64,000 bases of DNA from CAVVYW01 sp963752605 (GTDB lineage Bacteria > Actinomycetota > Thermoleophilia > Solirubrobacterales > 70-9), in the NCBI GenBank assembly GCA_963752605.1, contig CAVVYW010000005.1:1563677-1627676 (forward strand), given 5' to 3'. The notes below the pieces were generated by a model that was not told the DNA's origin, did no database searches, and was given only the letters and a program-made list of their open reading frames with translations. Below are positions 50,058 to 60,671 of the stretch, piece after piece. The position numbers were made by a program, and so were the translations under genes. The first letter of the stretch is position 1; each line of letters opens with the position of its first letter.

Positions 50058-51589
50058 CCTTCAACGCCCCCCACATCGACTACGCGGGGCTCTCGCCCGT
50101 GATCGCCCTGACCGCGGGGCTGTGCGTCGTGCTGATGGCCGGGCTGATCCCGCGCTTCGGGCGCTTCGTGATGGCCTACCTGACGATCGCGGTGCTGGCG
50201 GCGACGGCCGGACTCGCCATCTGGCAGTGGAGCGAGCAGGCCGATCTGGTCGCCGGGGCCCTCCGGCTCGACGCCTTCGCACTCTCGGCGGTGCTGATCT
50301 CCCTGCTCGCCGCCGCGGTCGCCGTCTTCCTCTCGATCCGGGAGCCGGCCGCCGAGGAGGCCGGACACGGCGCCTTCTACTCCCTGCTGCTCGGCTCGGT
50401 GCTCGGCATGACGCTCTTGGCGCAGGCCCAGAACCTGGTCAGCTTCTTCGTCGGACTGGAGCTGCTCTCGATCCCCCTCTACGTGCTCTGCGCCTCGGCG
50501 CGGCGGCGGGAGAGATCCCTCGAGTCCGGATTCAAGTACCTGGTCATCGGCTCGGTCGGCTCGGCCACGCTCCTCTATGGCTTCGCGCTCCTCTACGGCG
50601 CCTCCGGCTCGACCGACTTCTCCGGGATCGCCGCTGCGCTCGGCGAGGGCGGCCAGGCCGACGACACGCTGGCGCTGATCGGGACGGCCATGGCCGCAAC
50701 CGGACTCGCCTTCAAGACCTCGCTCGCCCCCTTCCACCAGTGGACACCCGACGTCTACCAGGGTGCCCCCACCCCGGTGACCGCCTTCATGGCCGTCGCG
50801 ACGAAGGCGGCGGCCTTCATCGCGCTCGCCCGGCTGTTCGAGGTGGCGCTGGCGCCGCTCGTCGACGACTGGCAGCCGGCGCTCGCTGCGCTCGCGGTCG
50901 CCTCGATCGCGGTCGGCAACATCGGAGCCCTCGGCCAGGACTCGCTGAAGCGCCTGCTCGGCTACTCCGGGATCGCCCAGGCGGGCTACATGCTGGCCGG
51001 GATCGTGGTCGCCAGCGAGACCGGGCTCGAGGCGCTCGTCTTCTACCTGGCCGCCTACTGCCTGATGAACCTCGCCGTGTTCACGGCGATCGTGGCGCGC
51101 GAGCGCGAGACCGGCCACGGCGACGACCTCCAGGCGCTGGCGGGGATCGGTCTGACCCGGCCGCAGCTCGCGTGGCCCCTGACGATCGGAATGCTGGCGT
51201 TGGCCGGCTTCCCCGGCACCGCGGGGTTCATGGGCAAGCTCTTCCTGATCGAGGCGACGGTGGAGGCCGACTACACCTGGCTCGGCGTCGCGATCGTGAT
51301 CGGGACCATGGTCTCCCTCGCCTACTACCTGCGGGTGCTCGGGGCGGTCTGGATCTCCCCAGAAGCCGCCCGCTCCTCCGCTTCGCGTCCGGGGCCGGCG
51401 GGTGCCGGGGATGCTCCGGCGATCGCGGGTGCCTCACCGGAAGCGGACGTCATCCCCAGGGGTGCCAGCCGCTGCGGCCTGGTGGTCGGCTCGGGGATCC
51501 TCTGTGCTGCCGCGACGATCGCATTCGGCGTCTACCCGGATCCGCTGATCGACTGGGCCTCGCACGCCGCACGATCGCTTGGACTCTGA
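50054..51589 (+). CDS. nuoN: NADH-quinone oxidoreductase subunit N
   Basis: A 511-residue antiporter-like subunit and the last gene of the operon. Hallmarks are LLGSVLGMTLLAQAQNLVSFFVGLELLSIPLYVLCA, LAFKTSLAPFHQWTPDVYQGAPTPVTAFMAVATKAAAF and SLKRLLGYSGIAQAGYMLAG. A hydrophilic, alanine/proline-rich loop (SPEAARSSASRPGPAGAGDAPAIAG) before the last helix is longer than usual. The ATG overlaps nuoM. A cupin gene with its own ribosome site follows after 21 bases. Confidence 0.95.
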   Translation: MTFNAPHIDYAGLSPVIALTAGLCVVLMAGLIPRFGRFVMAYLTIAVLAATAGLAIWQWSEQADLVAGALRLDAFALSAVLISLLAAAVAVFLSIREPAAEEAGHGAFYSLLLGSVLGMTLLAQAQNLVSFFVGLELLSIPLYVLCASARRRERSLESGFKYLVIGSVGSATLLYGFALLYGASGSTDFSGIAAALGEGGQADDTLALIGTAMAATGLAFKTSLAPFHQWTPDVYQGAPTPVTAFMAVATKAAAFIALARLFEVALAPLVDDWQPALAALAVASIAVGNIGALGQDSLKRLLGYSGIAQAGYMLAGIVVASETGLEALVFYLAAYCLMNLAVFTAIVARERETGHGDDLQALAGIGLTRPQLAWPLTIGMLALAGFPGTAGFMGKLFLIEATVEADYTWLGVAIVIGTMVSLAYYLRVLGAVWISPEAARSSASRPGPAGAGDAPAIAGASPEADVIPRGASRCGLVVGSGILCAAATIAFGVYPDPLIDWASHAARSLGL

Positions 51590-51610
51590 ACACCCGAAGG
51601 AGGTTCCGAA

Positions 51611-51970
51611 ATGGACAAGGTGAACGTGGCGGAGAAACTCGACCAGATCGACGAGCCCTGGAAGCCGAAGATCGTCGCCGAGTACAACGACAACAAGCTG
51701 GTGCTGTGCAAGGCACGCGGGGAGTTCGTCTGGCACAAACACGACGACACCGACGATTGCTTCCTCGTGATCAAGGGGAAGCTGGTGATCCAGCTCCGCG
51801 ACCGGGAAGTCGAGCTGAACGAGGGTGAGTTGTTCGTAGTTCCCAAGGGAGTCGAGCACTGCCCGCGCGCCGACGAAGAGACCGAGATCCTGTTGATCGA
51901 GCCGATGGGCACGGTCAACACCGGGGACGCGGCGGACAGCGAGCTCACCGCCGATCCCGAGCGCATCTAG
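51611..51970 (+). CDS. Small cupin-domain protein
   Basis: A 119-residue single cupin. The metal-site pattern is recognisable as FVWHKHDDTDDCFLVIKGKLVIQL (cupin motif 1, His-x-His and later Glu-like position replaced by Asp/Cys) and LFVVPKGVEHCPRADEETEILLIEP (motif 2 with His). Such proteins often bind a divalent metal; the reaction is unknown. A strong AAGGAGG (51597-51603) precedes the ATG. Co-transcription with nuo is possible because only 21 bases separate them. Confidence 0.85.
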   Translation: MDKVNVAEKLDQIDEPWKPKIVAEYNDNKLVLCKARGEFVWHKHDDTDDCFLVIKGKLVIQLRDREVELNEGELFVVPKGVEHCPRADEETEILLIEPMGTVNTGDAADSELTADPERI

Positions 51971-52039
51971 GCGCGATCGGCGCGGTCCGTATCGGGCCGC
52001 GCCGCCATCAGCCCAGTTGCTTCGCGAGGATGCCACCCC

Positions 52040-52963
52040 TTGGGCGTCCTGCTGACAATCGCCGTGATCGTCGCCTCCGGCGCCGCCGGGGTGGCTGCCG
52101 AGCGGCGCTGGCCGGACCGGGCCGTCTCCCGGGCGCGCCAGGCGCTGGTCGTCTCGCTGTACACGCTGATCCCCTTCGCGGTCTTCTTCAACCTCGCCCG
52201 GGTTCACCTCGACGCCGATCACGCCGGGGGCATCGTGCTCGGCTGGGTGGCGATCCTGATGGCGAGCGGGATCGCATGGCTCGTGGCGACGCGCGTCCTC
52301 CGGCTGAGCCGGCCCGCCACCGGCGCGGTGATCGTGTGCACCCTGGTCCCGAACTCGGGCTACCTGGGCTACCCGCTGACCGCCTCGCTCCTGGGCTTCG
52401 ACGCACTCGGTGACGCGGTCATCTACGACATCGCGGTCGCGGCACCGTCCCTGCTGCTGCTCGCCTTCGCCGTCGGCGCCGCCTTCGGTGACCGCGCCGG
52501 CGAGAGCGTCGGCGACCGGGCCCTCGCCTTCTTCACCCGAAACCCGCCGCTGTATGCCGCGATCGCCGGGATCCTCGCCCCCGACTCCCTCGCCCCGGAC
52601 GCGCTGGTGGACGCCTCGCGGGCTGCGGTGATCGCGTTGCTGCCGATCGGGTTCTTCGCCGTGGGCGCCGTGCTGACCGAGGAGGAGCATGACGAGGGGT
52701 TTCGGCTGGGCCTTCCGCTCGGAGCACCGGCCCTCTCCGCGATCCTGCTCCGGCTGGTGATCGCGCCGGGGCTGCTCCTACTGCTCGCGGCGCCGCTGAT
52801 CGACCTCCCCGACCCCTACCTGCTGCTGGCGGCGATGCCCTGTGGGATCAACACCCTGTTGGTGGCCCATGTCTACGGCTTGGACGCGCGCATCACGGCG
52901 AAGGCGGTCGCCTGGTCGACTGCGATCGTGGTCGCGGCGGCGCTCTTCGCCCAGGTGCTCTGA
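52040..52963 (+). CDS. AEC-family (auxin efflux carrier-like) transporter
   Basis: A 307-residue membrane protein with about ten hydrophobic segments, grouped as two five-helix repeats. Family-typical points are LIPFAVFFNLARV in the first half, TLVPNSGYLGYPLT (the N-S/G-x-GYP loop characteristic of AEC transporters), PPLYAAIAGIL and AMPCGINTLLVAHVYGLDARIT near the end. It probably exports small organic acids or similar anions; the substrate is unknown. The start appears to be TTG 52040; there is no other plausible start in frame. Confidence 0.85.
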   Translation: MGVLLTIAVIVASGAAGVAAERRWPDRAVSRARQALVVSLYTLIPFAVFFNLARVHLDADHAGGIVLGWVAILMASGIAWLVATRVLRLSRPATGAVIVCTLVPNSGYLGYPLTASLLGFDALGDAVIYDIAVAAPSLLLLAFAVGAAFGDRAGESVGDRALAFFTRNPPLYAAIAGILAPDSLAPDALVDASRAAVIALLPIGFFAVGAVLTEEEHDEGFRLGLPLGAPALSAILLRLVIAPGLLLLLAAPLIDLPDPYLLLAAMPCGINTLLVAHVYGLDARITAKAVAWSTAIVVAAALFAQVL

Positions 52964-52969
52964 GTCCGC

Positions 52970-54184
52970 TTAAGGGCGCCAGGCCCGCGCGGGGGGTGAG
53001 GTCGCTGGGGGGCCCGGTGCTCCGCCCGGCCGGCCGACCGGGGTCAGCGGGTCCTCGCGGTAGCCGGTCTGGCGCTTGCGCGCCCGCAGCGCCGAGTCGG
53101 CCGCGTCGAGCAGCTCCCCGGGTGAGGCGCCATCGTGCGGGAAGACAGCCGTGCCGACGGTCGCGGACATTCGCACCGATCCTGAGGTGATCTTGTTGAG
53201 CGCGAACTCGATCCGCTGGGCGAGCAGCTCGGCCTGCTCCCTGCTGGTCTCCGGCGCGATCACCGAGAACTCGTCGCCGCCCTGACGGAAGACCTGGTCC
53301 TCGGTGCGGACCTTGAGGTCGATCATCGATCCCACGATCGCCAGAACCAGGTCCCCGACCAGGTGGCCCTGGGTTTCGTTGACGGCCTTGAAGTCGTCGA
53401 GGTCGAGGGTGAGCAGGGCGAACTCGCGGCCACGCCGATGATGCCGCGCGGTCTCCTCGCGGAGCCGCTCGACCAGGGACCGGTAGTTGCCCACTCCGGT
53501 CAGCCCGTCCTCGCTCGAGAGCCGCCGGTACGCCTCCCGGCTCGCCTCGAGGTTGGCCGTGAGGCGACCGACCACGACCGAGATGAAGATCACGCCCGGG
53601 GCCGTCGCCAGGGGCCAGAGGATCGTCTGACGGACGGGCTCGTCCTCGTAGGCGAGCGGGAGCAGCAGCGCGGCCAGGATCAACAGCAGGAACGGGGCCT
53701 GGCGCCGAAAGGTCGAGAAGACAAGCGCCACGTAGATGGCGACGAAGAAGTAGAGGTAGGTGAAGACCGGGTTGGTGATCGCGATCGCGACGGCGACCTG
53801 GACCGTCGCGATGACCGGCACCGCCGCGAGCCAGCCCTCGTCGATGCGCCACCAGGGGAGGACGAAGCAGACCATGCCGCTGAGCACGGCGAGCGCGGTC
53901 AGCGAGTACATCCACGGCTCGAAGTCCTTGTCCAGCAGGAACGTGCCGGGGATGGTCGAGATCGAGCCGACGATGAAGAGCAGGCCCGCCAGGCGCCAGG
54001 CGCCTCTCAGCGTGATGGCCCGATACCCACGGGTGAGGCCGCCGCTGCCGTTCGCCGCGGCGAGACTTTCGGGGGTTGGTGGGATCACTCGGACCTCAGG
54101 TTCGGCTTCCAGGCGCTCAAGCTCCGCACCCAGCGGCGCCGGCGCTTCACTCCCCCAGTATCGATTGCGGAGCGACTCTAGCAA
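52970..54184 (-). CDS. Membrane-bound diguanylate cyclase (GGDEF)
   Basis: A 404-residue protein. About 60 cytoplasmic residues precede six hydrophobic segments (AWRLAGLLFIVGSISTIPGTFLL, MYSLTALAVLSGMVCFVLPWW, LAAVPVIATVQVAVAIAI, FTYLYFFVAIYVALVF, FLLLILAALLLPLAY, TILWPLATAPGVIFISVVVG). A GGDEF domain follows, with LTLDLDDFKAVNETQGHLVGD and the active motif GGDEF at 302-306 (RQGGDEFSVIAP). It makes c-di-GMP from two GTP. No EAL domain is present. A proline-rich tail of about 30 residues ends the protein. The TTG start lies two bases from the TACCTAGTTTTGGGTA motif, so the start or the site's role is uncertain. Confidence 0.9.
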   Translation of the reverse strand: MLESLRNRYWGSEAPAPLGAELERLEAEPEVRVIPPTPESLAAANGSGGLTRGYRAITLRGAWRLAGLLFIVGSISTIPGTFLLDKDFEPWMYSLTALAVLSGMVCFVLPWWRIDEGWLAAVPVIATVQVAVAIAITNPVFTYLYFFVAIYVALVFSTFRRQAPFLLLILAALLLPLAYEDEPVRQTILWPLATAPGVIFISVVVGRLTANLEASREAYRRLSSEDGLTGVGNYRSLVERLREETARHHRRGREFALLTLDLDDFKAVNETQGHLVGDLVLAIVGSMIDLKVRTEDQVFRQGGDEFSVIAPETSREQAELLAQRIEFALNKITSGSVRMSATVGTAVFPHDGASPGELLDAADSALRARKRQTGYREDPLTPVGRPGGAPGPPATSPPARAWRP

Positions 54185-54185
54185 T

Positions 54186-54201
54186 TACCTAGTTTTGGGT
54201 A
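54186..54201. promoter_or_regulatory. TACC-N8-GGTA palindromic site upstream of diguanylate cyclase
   Basis: TACCTAGTTTTGGGTA. Its first 13 bases are identical to 14115-14127. The TACC-N8-GGTA frame is the same as the core of the site at 10763-10784. It lies directly against the TTG start of the minus-strand gene. Confidence 0.4.
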
Positions 54202-54324
54202 GCCAGTACCTGGAGGCTCATCCTCATCCTTTCATCGTCGCCGCCGCGCAGGACGGAGCGGCGCCTACCTCCCTGACCCCCCGGAGATAGCGGGATCACG
54301 CTCGGCGCCATCGTTCGCCGTCAA

Positions 54325-54330
54325 TACGAT
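54325..54330 (+). promoter_or_regulatory. Candidate -10 box for the ThyX-like gene
   Basis: TACGAT seven bases before the ATG at 54338. It overlaps an earlier in-frame ATG at 54329, and therefore favours 54338 as the start. Confidence 0.4.
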
Positions 54331-54337
54331 GAGCGCC

Positions 54338-55975
54338 ATGCGCTATCCGGTCGAGAATTTCACCGAGGAGGAGCGTCGGCTGCTCGAGCCGCACTTCACC
54401 AACCTCGACCGGCCGGTGTTCGCGCTGGTCAACCTCTCGGAGACGGTGAAGGGCGCGCTGTTCGCGCGGTACTCCCGCTACGCCGGCACGGTTCGCCGCC
54501 TCTTCCTGGAGGAGTTCGCCGCCGAGGTGCCGGAGGGCGGCCGGCCCTTCGAGGGCGAGGAGGGGGAGCGGGCCGCGGGTCTCTACGAGCGCGTCTTCCT
54601 CGGCTACGGCGACGACTCGATCGCGCAGGTCGGCGGAGCCCACATCGCCTGCGAGTGGGTCTCGAACATCCTCACCAAGGTCCTGCAGCGCGGCCGGCTC
54701 GCCGCCTATCTGGAGCAGTCCACCCGCTACATCCCCTACGACTCGCCGCTGCCCGACTCCGCCGGCGGCGGCCACCGCTTCTATCGCGACGACGAGCTGG
54801 GGCCGGAGTTCGCGGAGGCGATGGAGGAGCTGTTCGCGATCTACTCCCGCTCGCTCGTCCAGGTCCAGGAGTGGGCGAGCAAGCGCTGGCCTCGCGCCGA
54901 GGAGCCGCAGGCGGCCTGGGAGCGCTCGATCAAGGCGAAGGCGCTCGACCTCCTGCGCGGGCTGCTTCCCGCGGCGACCCTGAGCCACGTCGGCATCTTC
55001 GCGAGCGGCCAGGCCTACGAGCAGATGCTGCTGCGCATGATGGCCTCGCCGCTTCCCGAGGCCCGCCACTTCGCCGGGATGATCCTCGAGGAGCTGAAGC
55101 AGGTGATGCCCAGCTTCGTCGCCCGCGTCGAGCGACCCGACCGCGGGGGCGAGTGGATCTCCTACCTGGAGCGGCGCCGGGAGGCGACAGAGGAATGGGT
55201 CTCCCGCCTCGGCCTCGACCGCCGCGAGACCTCCGATGCGCCCTCGGTCGAGCTGCTCGAGGTGGAGGGCGGCGAGGAGGAGCTGCTGGCCTCCTCGCTG
55301 TTCGAGTCCGCCGCGGTCTCCGAGCGGGAGGTCCGGGACAGCGTGGGCACCCTGCCGCCGGACGAGCAGGCCGAGATCATCCACCAGCTCGCGGGCGAGC
55401 GCGCCAACCGCCGCCACCGCCCCGGCCGCGGCTGGGAGGCCGTGCGCTACCGCTTCGAGATCGTCTCCGACTACGGCGGCTTCCGGGACCTGCAGCGCCA
55501 CCGGATGCTCACCTGCCAGTGGCAGCGGCTCGGCCCCGACCTGGGAGCGGGGATCCCCGACGAGGTTCGTCAGGCGGGGGTGGGCGACTCCTACGAGCGG
55601 GCCCTCGAGCTCTCGCGACTGGAGTTCGAGCGGCTGGCAGATGCCGGGATGCCCGACGCGGCTCCCTACGCCCTCTGCCTCGGCTACCGGATCCGATACG
55701 TCCTCGACCTGAACGCCAGGGAGGCGATGCACCTGATCGAGCTTCGCTCCGGCCGCGAGGGACATCCGACCTACCGCGCGGTCGCCCAGGCGATGCACGA
55801 GCGGATCGCCGCCATCCATCCCGCGATCGCCTCGGCGATGACCCACGTCGACTCCTCGCAGGAGCCGCGCCTGGAGCGGATCATGAGCGAGATCCGCACT
55901 CACCGGAAGCGGCTCGCCGCGGATCGCGAGCCGGAGCCCTCCGACGCCCCGCCCGGCGTCAGCGCGCTGGGCTAG
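54338..55975 (+). CDS. Double-length ThyX (FAD-dependent thymidylate synthase)-like protein
   Basis: About 545 residues, twice the usual ThyX length, with two ThyX-like halves. The first half contains GYGDDSIAQVGGAHIACEW and QRGRLAAYLEQSTRYIPYD, which aligns with the ThyX signature RHRx7S but has Gly for His (residues 118-128, RGR then Ser). The second half contains RFEIVSDYGGFRDLQRHRMLTCQWQRLG, keeping RHR (387-389) but with Arg where Ser is expected (397). Each half therefore lacks a different part of the signature. It may be a fused pseudo-dimer with one composite active site, or a flavoprotein with another task. ATG 54329 is an alternative start. Confidence 0.75.
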   Translation: MRYPVENFTEEERRLLEPHFTNLDRPVFALVNLSETVKGALFARYSRYAGTVRRLFLEEFAAEVPEGGRPFEGEEGERAAGLYERVFLGYGDDSIAQVGGAHIACEWVSNILTKVLQRGRLAAYLEQSTRYIPYDSPLPDSAGGGHRFYRDDELGPEFAEAMEELFAIYSRSLVQVQEWASKRWPRAEEPQAAWERSIKAKALDLLRGLLPAATLSHVGIFASGQAYEQMLLRMMASPLPEARHFAGMILEELKQVMPSFVARVERPDRGGEWISYLERRREATEEWVSRLGLDRRETSDAPSVELLEVEGGEEELLASSLFESAAVSEREVRDSVGTLPPDEQAEIIHQLAGERANRRHRPGRGWEAVRYRFEIVSDYGGFRDLQRHRMLTCQWQRLGPDLGAGIPDEVRQAGVGDSYERALELSRLEFERLADAGMPDAAPYALCLGYRIRYVLDLNAREAMHLIELRSGREGHPTYRAVAQAMHERIAAIHPAIASAMTHVDSSQEPRLERIMSEIRTHRKRLAADREPEPSDAPPGVSALG

Positions 55976-55978
55976 GTC

Positions 55979-56527
55979 TCAGCTGCCGGCGGCGACGCGC
56001 TCGCCGGCCGCCACCCCGATCAGGGCTGCCATGAACGCCGGCAGGTCGGGCGGGCGGCGCGAGGAGATCAGGTTGCCGTCCACGACCACCTCGGAGTCCT
56101 CCCACTCCGCGCCGGCGTTGCGGAGGTCGTCGGCGATGGCCTCGACGGAGGTGACGCGCCGGCCCTCGAGGATTCCCGCCGAGGCGGGCACCCAGCCGGC
56201 GTGGCAGATGAAGGCGATCGGCTTGCCGGCGATGTCCATCTCCCGGACAAGGCGCTGGACGCCCTCGTCCGTTCGCAGCTTGTCGGGCCCGTAGCCGCCG
56301 GCGATCACCAGGATGTCCAGGTCCTCGGCCGAGAGGTCGGACGCGGCGCGGTCCGTCGTCATGTCCTGGCCCTTCTTGCCGGTCAGCTCCTCGCCGGCCT
56401 CGTTGCCGATCAGCTCGACCTCGGCCCCCTCCTCCTGGAGGCGGTAGTAGGGGTAGGTCGCCTCGACGTCCTCGAACAGCGGGCCGATCATCACGGCCGC
56501 GCGCTTGCCGGCGAGATGCTGCGTCAT
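55979..56527 (-). CDS. DJ-1/PfpI family protein
   Basis: A 182-residue protein of the PfpI-like subgroup of the class I glutamine amidotransferase-like fold. The nucleophile elbow is FICHAGWVPAS with the reactive cysteine and adjacent histidine. The family aspartate/glutamate region is MIGPLFEDVEATYPYYRLQEEGAEVELIG, and LVIAGGYGPDKLRTDEGVQRLV forms the typical GGxGP loop. Relatives are described as intracellular peptidases, deglycases or stress proteins. It is convergent with the ThyX-like gene (three bases apart) and divergent from the acetyl-CoA synthetase gene. Confidence 0.9.
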   Translation of the reverse strand: MTQHLAGKRAAVMIGPLFEDVEATYPYYRLQEEGAEVELIGNEAGEELTGKKGQDMTTDRAASDLSAEDLDILVIAGGYGPDKLRTDEGVQRLVREMDIAGKPIAFICHAGWVPASAGILEGRRVTSVEAIADDLRNAGAEWEDSEVVVDGNLISSRRPPDLPAFMAALIGVAAGERVAAGS

Positions 56528-56578
56528 GGGCGCACCCTACCCGCGATGGGCGGAACTGAACAGCCGGCTCCGGACGGG

Positions 56579-56584
56579 TAGGTT
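56579..56584 (+). promoter_or_regulatory. Candidate -10 box for the acetyl-CoA synthetase gene
   Basis: TAGGTT six bases before the ATG at 56591; no ribosome binding site. Confidence 0.4.
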
Positions 56585-56590
56585 TCGCGC

Positions 56591-58536
<1,946 letters not shown>

Positions 58537-58546
58537 CGCGCGGCGC

Positions 58547-60620
58547 TCAGCTTCTTCCTTCTTTCTTGACGTACTTCCCCTTCTTCAGCTTCCGCGCCCT
58601 TCTTGCACTTCTTCTTCGCCGGCGGCGGCGGAATGGGGTACTGGCCGGAGGCGTACCGGTCGTCGGCGGCGGGGTCGCCACCGAGGCCTCGAAGGAGCCG
58701 GAGTCGCAGCTTCCCCCCGTCGGGGAGGGGCGACTGAAGCCCCGCTGGTCAGTGGTCAGCGGCGCGCCCATCTCGTCCAGGCAGGACGCGGCGGGGACCT
58801 GATCCGAGCCCACCGACCCAGCAGGAAGCTCGTGCGTCTGGAGGGCGAACGGGAAGCCGGGCGACCCGACCAGGGGCCCGCCGATTTGGCTCAGGCCCCC
58901 CAGTGGCGGGATCGCGTTCTGGATGTCCCCCGCCAGCGCCAGGCCGCAGTGGCTGCCCCGGTCCAGGTTGAAGTGCCGGAGGTGAACCCCGCCCCGCCGT
59001 CGCCGCTGCAGACCTCGGCCGGCGTCGCGCTGCTCAGAATCGAGGCCCGGAAGGTCACCGACGGTGCCCCGTTCTCGGTGATCGTGTCGCCGGGGTCGGC
59101 CACGCCGCCGAGGTCACCCGCGAGGTTCCCTCCGAACGTCGTGTGAATCGACTGCATAGTCGTGATGGGTCCCGCGGTGATTTCAGTGATGTGGACTCCG
59201 CCGCCCGTCCCGAAGGTCGCGTCGGCGAGGTTGTTGCTCACGGTCGAGTTGAGCAGCAGCAGCGTCCCCTGGTTCGGGCCCATCTTGATTCCACCGCCGA
59301 CCTGATTGCCATTGACGGTTGGTCCGGTCAGGGTGTTCCCGGACACGGTCGTTCGCCGCAGCTCCACCGTCGCGTCGGCAGCGTCGATTCCCCCGCCGCT
59401 GGTCTGGCCGTTTTCGTCGGTCGTGGAGGCGGTGTTGTCCGAGATGACGCTGTCGACGGCCCGCAGGGTGACCGTGCTGACGAAGGTGCCGACGAAGATC
59501 CCGCCTCCCTGAGCCCCGTTGGCTAGGCCCGTGTGCCTCGCCTCGTTGGAGATGACGACGGTCGAGTCGAGGGTTGTGGTCCCGTTGTTGAGGCGGAGGC
59601 CACCGCCTGAGACGTTGTTGGTGGCGTCGGTCGCCTCGTTGTCATTGATCGTCGAGTCCTCGATCGCCAGCGTGCTGCCCGGGAAGGTGGCCGAGTAGAT
59701 GCCTCCACCCTCCTTGACGGTGTCGTTGTCGCTGATGTGCGCGCGGTGATGGTCGGGGTCGTGGTGGCGTCGTCCTGAAGGCGCAGGCCGCCGCCGAAGC
59801 CGTCCCCGCCCGTGACGTGGTTGTCGATCAGGCTGCTGTCGGTGAAGCTGAAGGCGAAGCCGTCCTTGCGGATGCCGCCGCCGAAGCTGCCCGCTGTGTT
59901 GGTAGAGATGCCGCTGAAGGTGACGCTCAGGTTCCCGAGCGCGGAGATGCCTCCTCCGGCGGTCGAGGCGGTATTGCTGGAGATCACGCTGCTGGTGACG
60001 TTCACCGTCCCGTTCGGCGAGGTCGCCGCGACGGCCCCGCCGTCCCCACCCGCGCCGGTCCCGTTGGTGTTCATGTCGACCTGGTTCAGGTTGAGGGTTC
60101 CCGCGCCGCCCATGAAGACGCCCCCTCCGTCCGCGCCGTCGCCCGGCGCGGTGGGGATCCCGCTCGACACGATCAGCTCCTGCAACGTCAGGGACGCGCT
60201 CGTCACTTCCATCACGCGGACCGTGGGCATGCCGATGGTCTCCGAGATCCTGGTGTTCGCGATGCCCGCACCGTCGATCATCAGGCTCCCCATGCCGCCG
60301 ATGTCGAGATCGCCCTGTGCGTTGTTGTCGGGGCTCACGTCCTCGTTGATGCTGACCGCGTAGGTGCCGTTCCCGAGTTGGATCGTGTCGTCGCCGAGCG
60401 GGTCGCCGCCCACGGTGCAGTCACCCTCGACGCTCCCGTCATTCAGGTTGGCGATCTGGATCATCTCGCGCAGCGAGCACACGCTGTCGTCGGCGAAGTT
60501 GTCCACCAGGGGCGTCGCCGTGGACGAGCTGATCGTCGCCGCCCCGGAGGGCCCGGCGGCGACCATCAGGCCGATCGCGGCCGCCGCGCCGGCGAAAAGA
60601 ATCCTTGCTGGTCCCCGCAT
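58547..60620 (-). pseudogene. Choice-of-anchor Q / CSLREA beta-helix surface protein, several frameshifts
   Basis: An exported protein of roughly 690 residues if repaired. From 60620: signal peptide (to about SGAATIS), CSLREMIQIANLNDGS, then many parallel beta-helix repeats (NVTSSVISSNTASTAGGG, DSSLIDNHVTGGDG). The frame breaks near 59740-59755, continues (GGIDAADATVELRRTTVSGNTLTG; LLLLNSTVSNNLADA) to another break near 58970, then HFNLDRGSHCGLALAGDIQNA and the anchor block [25 protein letters not shown]. Breaks near 58645 and 58598 affect the proline linker and the tail (KKKCKKG, then [11 protein letters not shown]). A GGAGGG ribosome site precedes the ATG. Its function is unknown. The tail is the same type as on the neighbouring paralogues. 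Confidence 0.75.
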
Positions 60621-60671
60621 CGGTTCCCTCCTCGATGCCCTTGGAGCGATGAGCCTACGGCACGCGATCGC

